Shown piece after piece: positions 7,096-12,301 of a stretch of DNA of 12,301 bases; within the stretch, counting starts at the first letter, position 1, and every line of letters begins with the position of its first letter. The notes beneath the pieces were generated by a model that saw nothing but the letters and a program-made list of their open reading frames with translations, was not told where the DNA came from and searched no databases. This DNA comes from an uncultured Verrucomicrobiota bacterium. Its GTDB lineage: Bacteria; Verrucomicrobiota; Verrucomicrobiae; Opitutales; Opitutaceae. The DNA is taken from positions 1 through 12,301 of the forward strand of contig CAMLNJ010000032.1 in NCBI GenBank assembly GCA_946481225.1, read 5' to 3'. Made by a program: the position numbers and the translations under genes.

Positions 7096-8496
7096 GTGGA
7101 CCAGACCGCTCCCGCCGCAGTTCACGCCCCGTCCGCCGCCCGACGGACTTCGCGACCGCGCGCGCAGGTCGCGCCGCACGCGCGTTTGCTCGTCTGGACC
7201 GGCGGCGTGGCGGTGATCGCGGCGGCGGCGGGACCGCTCCCGTCCCTCACGCCGCTTTGGTTGCTGGCGACGGGCGCGCTGGCCGCGGCGGCGGTGCTCG
7301 ATCTCGCGCGCGGCCTGACGCGCACGGAATGGCCGGTCGCGCAGGCGCCGGACGTCGTGCGCCTCACGAAAGATCGGCCCGGGCATGTGCCCATGACGCT
7401 GTCCGGCCTGGATCGGCGAGGCGTATGCATACGCATGGCGCTGGCGGCGCCGGGCTCGCTTGAAATCGAGGAAACGGAGCGCGAGGTCGCGTTGCCCGCC
7501 GGCGCCGAACGGGCGCGCGACGTCTGGACGCTCACGCCCCGTCGTCGCGGACGTTTCTTCGGCCTGATTCTTTGCCTCGGGCGTCGGAGCCCATGGGGAT
7601 TTTGGGAGCTGAGGCGGCGGCAACCGCTCGCGACCGAGGTCCGGGTGATGCCGAACCTGTTCGCGGAGCGAAAGGCGTTCGCGGCGCTGTTCCTCGAACG
7701 CGGCCCATGGGGCGCGAGGGCGCGCCGGCAGGTCGGGCGCGGGCGGGACTTCGAGAAACTCCGCGAGTATCTGCCCGGAGACAGCTTTGACGAGATCGAC
7801 TGGAAGGCCACGGCGAAGCGCGGCAGGCCGGTCACGAAAGTCTTTCAAGTCGAGCGAACGCAGGAGGTCTATGTGGTGATCGACGCCTCGCGCCTGAGCG
7901 CGCGCACGCTGACGAGGGACGGCCGCGAGGTGACGGCTCTCGAGCGCGCGATCACGGCGGCGATGATGCTCCTGCTCGCGGCGCAGCGGCAGGGCGATCG
8001 CTTCGGCCTCGTGGCCTATGACGACCGGGTGCGGCTGTTCGTGCCGGCCGGAGGCGGGCCCGGACACTACGCCGCTTGCCGCGACGCGGTGCATGCGTTG
8101 CAGCCGGGCGAGGCGAGCCCGGACGCGGCCGAGGTGGTGAGGTCCCTGCGGCAGCGGCTTCGTCGGCGCGCCCTGGTTTTTATCCTTACGGATCTGAGCG
8201 ATCCCGTGCTCGCGGAGGATTTTTCCCGCCATCTGCCCCTGCTCGCGCGGCAGCATCTCGTGCACGTCAACCAGCTCTGCCCGCCCGAGGTCGCCCCGCT
8301 CTTCACCGGCGGCGAGGCGGGGAACGTCGCGGAGGTTTATCGCCGGCTCGCCGGGCACCTGCGCTGGACCGAGGCGGGCCGGCTGGCGACGCGGCTCCGG
8401 CCCGAGGGCGTGACGGTGCGCCTGCTGCGCGACGAGGCCTATGCGGCCGAGCTCCTCACCCAATACCTGCGCGTGAAGCAAAGGCAGGCCCTATGA
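7096..8496 (+). CDS. DUF58 domain-containing protein (VWA-like, MoxR partner)
   Basis: A 466-residue protein starting with GTG; GAGGA at 7081-7085, overlapping the moxR stop, is its ribosome binding site. Two hydrophobic helices lie near 31-47 and 53-69, followed by a beta-rich domain. The DUF58 signature spans 214-254: GRGRDFEKLREYLPGDS then EIDWKATAK and KVFQVERTQE. A VWA-like fold follows, with strand YVVIDAS (259-265) and later FILTDLSD (T365, D366). The MIDAS-like DxSxS is altered to D263-A-S265-R-L267-S268, so metal binding may be weak or different. DUF58 proteins pair with MoxR ATPases and are membrane-anchored in many bacteria. The stop overlaps the SpoIIM start as ATGA. Confidence 0.94.
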   Translation: MDQTAPAAVHAPSAARRTSRPRAQVAPHARLLVWTGGVAVIAAAAGPLPSLTPLWLLATGALAAAAVLDLARGLTRTEWPVAQAPDVVRLTKDRPGHVPMTLSGLDRRGVCIRMALAAPGSLEIEETEREVALPAGAERARDVWTLTPRRRGRFFGLILCLGRRSPWGFWELRRRQPLATEVRVMPNLFAERKAFAALFLERGPWGARARRQVGRGRDFEKLREYLPGDSFDEIDWKATAKRGRPVTKVFQVERTQEVYVVIDASRLSARTLTRDGREVTALERAITAAMMLLLAAQRQGDRFGLVAYDDRVRLFVPAGGGPGHYAACRDAVHALQPGEASPDAAEVVRSLRQRLRRRALVFILTDLSDPVLAEDFSRHLPLLARQHLVHVNQLCPPEVAPLFTGGEAGNVAEVYRRLAGHLRWTEAGRLATRLRPEGVTVRLLRDEAYAAELLTQYLRVKQRQAL

Positions 8497-9518
8497 TCGT
8501 CAATCTGGACAAATTCATCGCCGCGGAGCGGCCGCGATGGGAGCGGTTGGAGGCGATGTTGCGCAAGCTGGCCGACGACCCCTGGCGCCAGATGCCGATG
8601 GACGAGGCGCGCGAATTGGAGGGTCTTTATCAACGCGCCTGCGCCGATCTCGCGCGGTTGCGCACCTATGCGGCGGATCCCGGCGCGCGCGGCTATCTCG
8701 AGGGGCTGGTCGCGCGCGGCTACGCGGAGATTCATGGCGAACGGGAGGCCCGCGCGCGCTGGCGTCCGTGGGCCTGGCTTGCGCGCGGTTTTCCGCGGGC
8801 GTTTCGGCGGAGGGTCAACGCGTTCTGGTTCGCCCTCGCCTTGCTGGTGGGCGGAGGGGGCTTCGGGGCGGCGGCGCTGGCCTTCGACCCGGAGGCGAAG
8901 GAAGTCATCATGCCGTTTTCGCATCTGCGGGGAGATCCGGCGGAGCGCGTCGCCGAGGAGGAGCGGCGGGCGCGGGAGCACGAGGACAAGGGCGAGGGCA
9001 GACGCGCCACTTTCGCCGGCTCGCTCATGGTGCACAACACGCGCGTGACCTTCACGGCGATGGCGCTCGGCCTCAGCTGGGGCGCGGGGACCCTGGTGGT
9101 GATGTTCTACAACGGCGTGATCCTCGGCGCCGTCGCGTTCGACTACGTGTCGGCCGGGCAGTCGGTGTTTCTCACGGGCTGGTTGTTGCCGCACGGCTCG
9201 GTGGAGATCCCCGCGATGTTGATCGGCGGCCAGGCGGGCTTCGTGCTGGCGGGCGCGCTGGCGGATCGGCGCGGGCGCCGTCCGCTGGCGGCGCGCCTGC
9301 GCGCGGTGGCCCCGGACGTGGCGACGCTTTGCGGAGGTGCGGCGCTGCTTCTCGTCTGGGCGGGATTGATCGAGTCGTTTCTGTCGCAGCACCACGAGCC
9401 GGCGGTGCCTTATGCGGCGAAGATCGCCTTCGGAGTGGCGCAGCTCATGGCCCTGGTTTGGTGGCTCGCGCGATCGGGCGCGCGCGCGACGAAGGACGGC
9501 GAGGAGGATCCGGCGTGA
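8493..9518 (+). CDS. SpoIIM-family (stage II sporulation protein M-like) membrane protein
   Basis: A 341-residue polytopic membrane protein. The soluble N-terminus (1-107) is helical with the family-typical ERPRWERLEAML and LYQRACADLARLR blocks. Membrane segments lie near 109-130, 185-219, 228-256, 285-305 and 315-332. Family hallmarks are FYNGVILGA (205-213) and LPHGSVEIPAMLIGGQAG (232-249), the latter the conserved HG-x-x-E motif. In Bacillus SpoIIM is part of the peptidoglycan-degrading engulfment complex, but this broader family is common in non-sporulating bacteria next to RDD, MoxR and DUF58 genes, as here, so sporulation is not implied. The ATG overlaps the previous stop; AGGCAGG about 8481-8487 may be a weak ribosome binding site. 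The stop overlaps the next GTG. Confidence 0.93.
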   Translation: MIVNLDKFIAAERPRWERLEAMLRKLADDPWRQMPMDEARELEGLYQRACADLARLRTYAADPGARGYLEGLVARGYAEIHGEREARARWRPWAWLARGFPRAFRRRVNAFWFALALLVGGGGFGAAALAFDPEAKEVIMPFSHLRGDPAERVAEEERRAREHEDKGEGRRATFAGSLMVHNTRVTFTAMALGLSWGAGTLVVMFYNGVILGAVAFDYVSAGQSVFLTGWLLPHGSVEIPAMLIGGQAGFVLAGALADRRGRRPLAARLRAVAPDVATLCGGAALLLVWAGLIESFLSQHHEPAVPYAAKIAFGVAQLMALVWWLARSGARATKDGEEDPA

Positions 9519-10279
9519 GCGTGCGGAGCCGGCAGTTTCGGGTCGTGACGCCGGAGGGCGTGGAGTTTGCGTTCCGGCTGGCGAGCCCGGTGCTGCGCCT
9601 CGCCGCGCTGCTCGTGGACTGGATGGTGATCATGGCGGCGTGGAGCCTGGTCGTGATCGTTTTCTCGCTGTTGAAGATAGTGAGTCCGGACGCGGCCGAA
9701 GGGGCGATGGTCGTGGCCTTTTTCGTGTTGTCCCGCGGCTATGACATCTACGGCGAGTGGGCCTGGCGCGGGCAGACGCTTGGCAAGCGGATCCTGCGTC
9801 TGCGCGTGGTGGACGCGCGCGGGCTGCGCCTGAGCTTCGCGCAGTGCGTGTTGCGAAACCTGCTGCGTTTCATCGACGCCTTGCCCTTCGCCTACGCGGT
9901 GGGCGGCGCGGCGGCCCTGATCAACGCTCGCGGCCAGCGGCTCGGCGACATGGTGGCCGGAACGCTTGTCGTGCACGAGCCGGTCGAGCCCGCGCCGGGC
10001 GCGGCCGAGATCGGCGCGCAGCGCTACAACAGCCTGCGCGGCCAGGCGGCGCTCGTGGCCCGGCTGCGGCGCGAAACCAGTCCGGAGGAGGCGCGGGCGG
10101 CCTGGCAGGCGCTCGCGCGGCGCGAGCAAATCGAGCCGGCCGCGCGGCTCGCGCTCTACGGCGAGCTCGCGGCCCATTTTCGCGCGGTCGGCCGCGTGCC
10201 CGACGAGTTGGTCGAAGGGCTCACGGACGAGCAGCAGTTGCGCAACGTGGTGGACGTCCTCTACCGCGAACGAGCCTGA
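9515..10279 (+). CDS. RDD family membrane protein with C-terminal helical extension
   Basis: A 254-residue protein. The GTG start overlaps the SpoIIM stop (GTGA) and has a good ribosome binding site, GAGGAGG at 9501-9507; a second GTG at 9521 is less well spaced. The RDD domain covers about 20-155: the R28/D35 pair in RLAALLVDW, a second helix around 58-72, GQTLGKRILRLRVVDARG, then a conserved VLRNLLRFID block and the closing RLGDMVAGTLVV. About 100 residues follow the membrane domain, forming predicted soluble amphipathic helices (EEARAAWQALARREQIEP, ARLALYGELAAHFR, LRNVVDVLYRERA). RDD next to SpoIIM is a common pairing. It is the last gene of the operon, with the convergent gntK stop 37 bp away and no strong terminator visible between them. 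Confidence 0.93.
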   Translation: MSVRSRQFRVVTPEGVEFAFRLASPVLRLAALLVDWMVIMAAWSLVVIVFSLLKIVSPDAAEGAMVVAFFVLSRGYDIYGEWAWRGQTLGKRILRLRVVDARGLRLSFAQCVLRNLLRFIDALPFAYAVGGAAALINARGQRLGDMVAGTLVVHEPVEPAPGAAEIGAQRYNSLRGQAALVARLRRETSPEEARAAWQALARREQIEPAARLALYGELAAHFRAVGRVPDELVEGLTDEQQLRNVVDVLYRERA

Positions 10280-10316
10280 GCGGAGCCGGGTTCCGGGCGG
10301 CGGAGCGGCGGGCGAT

Positions 10317-10823
10317 TCACAGCCCGAGCGCGGCGCGCACCACGGCGACCTGTTCCTCGGTCGCCAACGCGATGTCGACACGCAGCGCGTCGGAGGGCGG
10401 CTCGAGGGCGGCGAGCTGGCTGGGGAGGAGGGAGGGCGGCATGTAGTGGCCGCTCCGCGCGGCGAGGCGGGTCGCGATGAGCTCCGGCGGGCCGTCGAGG
10501 TGGATGAGGCGCATGCGATCCGCGTCGCCGCCTTGGAGCGCGCGACGGTAACTTTGCTTGAGCGCGGAGCAGGCAAGAACCAGCGGCGTGCCGCCGAGCG
10601 TCAGGCGTCGCTCGATCTCGGCGCGCAAAGAGGCGAGCCAAGGCGCGCGGTCTTCGTCCGTCAGCGGCTCGCCGGAGCGCATCTTGGCGATGTTGGCGGA
10701 GGGGTGGTGATCGTCCGCGTCGGCGAAATCCCACGCGAGCTCGTCGGCGAGGGCGCGCCCGAGGCGGGTTTTGCCCGCTCCGGAGACGCCCATGACGACG
10801 AGCACGACCGGGCGCGCGTTCAC
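10317..10823 (-). CDS. gntK: Gluconokinase
   Basis: A 168-residue P-loop kinase, the usual length of thermoresistant-type gluconokinases. It phosphorylates D-gluconate with ATP to 6-phosphogluconate, feeding the pentose phosphate or Entner-Doudoroff routes. Visible signatures: P-loop GVSGAGKT (12-19), DADDHHPSANIAKMRSG (35-51) followed by PLTDEDRAPWL (53-63), the LACSALKQSYRRAL block, and SGHYMPPSLLPSQLAALEPP near the C-terminus, all characteristic of GntK. The GTG start overlaps the stop of the DUF5069 gene as GTGA, so translation is probably coupled to that gene; no Shine-Dalgarno is seen. No gluconate transporter or GntR regulator lies in the window. The assignment is firm. Confidence 0.96.
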   Translation of the reverse strand: MNARPVVLVVMGVSGAGKTRLGRALADELAWDFADADDHHPSANIAKMRSGEPLTDEDRAPWLASLRAEIERRLTLGGTPLVLACSALKQSYRRALQGGDADRMRLIHLDGPPELIATRLAARSGHYMPPSLLPSQLAALEPPSDALRVDIALATEEQVAVVRAALGL

Positions 10824-11308
10824 GGCGAGGCCAGCGCGCGGGTCTCGGCCGGGTCGCGGCCCTCGTCGGCGTCGAGATAGTCGAACATCGTCTCGATGGG
10901 ACGGCCCACGAGCTTCGACTCGGCGATGCGTTGGGCGAGGATGGCCGCGCCGGCGTCGCGCCAGCCGCGCTTGGTCAGAAAGGCGTTGAAAATCTCGCAC
11001 TCCTCGTCGCTGCGCGGCGGATGGCCGACGGAGGCGGCGCGCGCTTCCGTCCAAGCGAGGATGTCCGCGTCGCTCGCGGCCGGACCGGCCAGCACGCGGT
11101 CGCGAATCTCGGCGTAGGGCACGCGGAGGAAGCGGCACATGCGACCGTCGAAGACGGTGGGTTTGGCGGCGGGTTCGCCGAGGTTTTCGACGTAGTCGGC
11201 GGGGAGGGCGCCCCGCGCATGGAGGCGGATCTTGTCGAGCATGCGCCCGAAGTAGACGAGGCGCCCGACGCGGGCGTAGGGACTGCGAAGACCGGGAATG
11301 TGCGGCAT
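10820..11308 (-). CDS. DUF5069 domain-containing protein
   Basis: A 162-residue soluble protein from ATG 11308 (a TTG at 11323 would add five residues). It matches DUF5069, a small family common in Verrucomicrobiota: LRSPYARVGRLVYFGRMLDK (7-26), IRLHARGALPADYVENLG, FDGRMCRFLRVPYAE, EECEIFNAFLTKRGWRD and the C-terminal TMFDYLDADEGRDP. Function is unknown; Asp, His and Tyr residues recur in the conserved blocks but no known catalytic motif is seen. It is the upstream gene of a two-gene unit with gntK, overlapping by 4 bp, which hints at a link to sugar-acid metabolism, though gene overlap is weak evidence. No ribosome binding site is obvious. Confidence 0.92.
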   Translation of the reverse strand: MPHIPGLRSPYARVGRLVYFGRMLDKIRLHARGALPADYVENLGEPAAKPTVFDGRMCRFLRVPYAEIRDRVLAGPAASDADILAWTEARAASVGHPPRSDEECEIFNAFLTKRGWRDAGAAILAQRIAESKLVGRPIETMFDYLDADEGRDPAETRALASP

Positions 11309-11380
11309 GACGCGGCTCAACAAGACGCGGAAGGCGCGGAATGCAAAACCCTTCAGGGGCCTTGTTTCAGGGACCTCCCT

Positions 11381-11662
11381 TTAGTCGCGCCGCCAGTAGA
11401 CCAGCGTGCAAAGCGCCGCGAAGGCGAGCGTCGGGCCGATGAGCCACCATGGGTTAATCGGCACCTGGTAGCGATGGCAGGCCCAGTAGATCGCGGCGCA
11501 CTTGATGAGGATCAACAGCCAGCAGACGGAGAGCACCAGTTCCAAGTGGCGGCTTCGCGGCTCCCTCGGGTGGTCGACGTGGAGTTCATGCACGAGGTCG
11601 GCGTCCGGCGATCCCTCGGGACCGGGTTCGCGACGGGGGAAGCGGTGAAGAAGGGCGAACAT
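11381..11662 (-). CDS. Small two-TM membrane protein of unknown function
   Basis: A 93-residue protein I cannot assign to a family. Residues 1-43 are soluble and charged (HRFPRREPGPEGSPDADLV, HELHVDHPREPRSRHLE). Two hydrophobic helices follow: ELVLSVCWLLILIKCAAIYW and the segment after YQVPINPWWLIGPTLAFAALC, ending in VYWRRD. The NPWW turn and paired helices suggest a real membrane hairpin. The frame continues upstream to 11791 with text that looks non-coding, so the ATG at 11662 is chosen; it lacks a Shine-Dalgarno. It lies 72 bp upstream of the DUF5069 gene on the same strand and is divergent from the S4 gene. Confidence 0.75.
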   Translation of the reverse strand: MFALLHRFPRREPGPEGSPDADLVHELHVDHPREPRSRHLELVLSVCWLLILIKCAAIYWACHRYQVPINPWWLIGPTLAFAALCTLVYWRRD

Positions 11663-11683
11663 AGAGGGCGGCGAGGGAGAAAA

Positions 11684-11717
11684 CCGGCCGCGATTAACAT
11701 TTACCCCGTTCGGCCGG
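11684..11717. repeat. 7-bp inverted repeat in the divergent promoter region
   Basis: CCGGCCG at 11684-11690 and its exact reverse complement CGGCCGG at 11711-11717 flank a 20-base A+T-richer core. The core, in the gap between two divergent genes, includes TAACAT at 11695-11700, a weak -10 match. This could be an operator or merely G+C-rich chance. Confidence 0.35.
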
Positions 11718-11729
11718 CGGGCGCAATCG

Positions 11730-11735
11730 GGAGGA
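11730..11735 (+). promoter_or_regulatory. Shine-Dalgarno abutting the S4-gene GTG start
   Basis: GGAGGA directly touches the GTG at 11736, leaving no spacer, whereas about 5-9 bases is normal. No other in-frame start follows before the S4 domain, so either this spacing is tolerated or initiation is leaderless or at a codon I cannot identify. Confidence 0.4.
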
Positions 11736-12149
11736 GTGGAAAGCCCGCAAAATCGGCCGAAAGACGCTCCCGACGACGCACGCCTCGACAAATGGCTTTG
11801 GGCCGTGCGCGCCTACAAGACCCGCGCCCTCGCCGCCGAGGCCTGCCGGCTCGGCCGTGTGATGGTGGACGGCCGCGAAGCCAAGCCGGCCGCCACGGTG
11901 CGGGCGGGCCAGGTGATCGAGGCACGACAAGGGATCGTGGTTCGTCGGCTGGTCGCGCTGGGTGTCCCGCGGGGGCGCCAGGGGCCGGCCAAAGCCCGCG
12001 ACTTCGTGCGCGACGAGACGCCGGCGGATGTTTTGGAGGCTGCTAAACAGCAACGGGTTCAGACTATATTGGCCGGTGGCGGGGAGCGGCCGACGAAACG
12101 AGACCGCCGAGCCCGCGAGGCGTTGTGGAAAGAGGCGGATGGTATATAA
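11736..12149 (+). CDS. S4 domain RNA-binding protein, Hsp15-like
   Basis: A 137-residue basic protein. The S4 RNA-binding domain is at about 16-62: RLDKWLWAVRAYKTRALAAE (16-35), then CRLGRVMVDGREAKPAATVR and AGQVIEA. The RLDKWLW and KTR motifs match the Hsp15 (HslR) group, which binds 50S subunits still carrying a nascent chain and helps rescue stalled ribosomes. A second region ends in a very basic tail, RPTKRDRRAREALWKEADG, as in relatives of this group. The start is GTG with GGAGGA immediately before it. Stop is TAA at 12147-12149. The HslR-type role is inferred from family; the S4 call is firm. Confidence 0.9.
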   Translation: MESPQNRPKDAPDDARLDKWLWAVRAYKTRALAAEACRLGRVMVDGREAKPAATVRAGQVIEARQGIVVRRLVALGVPRGRQGPAKARDFVRDETPADVLEAAKQQRVQTILAGGGERPTKRDRRAREALWKEADGI

Positions 12150-12187
12150 AAATCCCCTAAAGGCGGGATCTTACAAAACCCGGGCCC

Positions 12188-12252
12188 CGCGATTGTCCTT
12201 GCTAATCGCGCGCCGCGCGGTGTGTTGGCGCGCATCGTTAGCGAAACGTTAG
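12188..12252 (+). promoter_or_regulatory. Possible structured leader: two overlapping hairpins and a direct repeat
   Basis: CGCGATT (12188-12194) pairs with AATCGCG (12204-12210) across a 9-base loop. A second hairpin uses part of the same bases: GCTAA (12201-12205) with TTAGC (12238-12242), plus GCGCGCC (12208-12214) with GGCGCGC (12227-12233). The two cannot form together over 12201-12210. CGTTAG is repeated at 12236-12241 and 12247-12252, just before an ATG. The arrangement resembles an attenuator, but G+C-rich DNA often pairs by chance and no poly-T tract follows. Confidence 0.25.
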
Positions 12253-12301
12253 ATGACAGGAACTGGTGAGTCGTCAGGAGAGTTAGGCTCTAGTGATGAT
12301 T
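12253..12301 (+). CDS. Possible start of a further gene (right edge)
   Basis: An ATG at 12253 opens a frame running off the edge with 16 visible codons, reading MTGTGESSGELGSSDD. The codons (GGA, ACT, GGT, TTA, TCT, AGT, GAT) are much less G+C biased than those of the genes to the left. The Ser/Gly/acidic text could be a disordered N-terminus. Too little is visible to name it or be sure it is coding, and no ribosome binding site is seen. Confidence 0.3.
   Translation, partial: MTGTGESSGELGSSDD

Noticed and set aside
6859..8481. 540-codon minus-strand open frame opposite the DUF58 gene
   Set aside because: No recognisable motif; the plus-strand DUF58 gene has clear signatures and a ribosome binding site.
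8493..9518. Evidence for endospore formation from the SpoIIM homologue
   Set aside because: SpoIIM-family proteins next to MoxR, DUF58 and RDD genes are widespread in non-sporulating bacteria; nothing else in the window is sporulation related.
11340..11375. Terminator hairpin after the small membrane protein gene on the minus strand (CCC-TGAA-GGG then TTTT)
   Set aside because: The stem is three pairs unless wobble pairs consume the T tract, so it is too weak to call.
12146..12168. Rho-independent terminator on the minus strand (ATCCC/GGGAT followed by TTTTT)
   Set aside because: The stem has only five sure pairs with a loop, and no minus-strand gene is seen that would need it; on the plus strand there is no T tract after the stem.

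Overview
The window is very G+C rich (G/C dominates third codon positions in every gene), genes are packed tightly with many ATGA/GTGA stop-start overlaps, and Shine-Dalgarno motifs are present at only some starts. The gene families point to a Verrucomicrobiota bacterium, most likely Opitutales/Opitutaceae: a GYF_2-RDD protein, a DUF5069 protein beside a gluconokinase, an Hsp15-like S4 protein with a long C-terminal tail, and a MoxR/DUF58/DUF4129/DUF4350/SpoIIM/RDD cluster. The taxonomy is an inference from gene content. I saw no rRNA, tRNA, insertion sequence, prophage or CRISPR array.

Layout. (1) Positions 1-682, minus strand: the N-terminal 227 codons of a protein of the family usually labelled 3-methyladenine DNA glycosylase, running off the left edge. 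(2) Positions 896-10279, plus strand: one long probable operon of ten genes. In order: GYF_2-RDD membrane protein, double-zinc-module membrane protein, a two-TM unknown, a B-box-like zinc-finger/one-TM protein, DUF4129 protein (broken into two frames by an apparent 1-base deletion near 4258-4260), DUF4350 protein, MoxR AAA+ ATPase, DUF58 protein, SpoIIM-family membrane protein, RDD membrane protein. Most neighbours overlap by 4 bp or sit within 30 bp. (3) Positions 10317-11308, minus strand: DUF5069 gene followed by gluconokinase gntK, overlapping as GTGA. (4) Positions 11381-11662, minus strand: a 93-aa two-TM protein, divergent from (5) an Hsp15-like S4 RNA-binding protein on the plus strand (11736-12149). 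(6) The right edge (12150-12301) holds a structured leader-like segment and perhaps the first codons of another gene.

How the genes may work together. MoxR ATPases with DUF58 proteins are a known pairing; in better-studied cases MoxR acts as a chaperone-like ATPase on VWA-type partners. Here DUF4129, DUF4350, SpoIIM and RDD proteins supply membrane parts, so the cluster looks like an envelope-associated complex of unknown substrate. The front of the operon adds GYF_2 and B-box-like zinc modules tethered to the membrane, which look like protein-interaction heads. Two of these proteins carry the same C-x2-H-x8-C-x2-C-x4-C-x2-C-x(9-10)-C-x2-C module. This front end, and the disrupted DUF4129 gene, are the parts most worth a second look.
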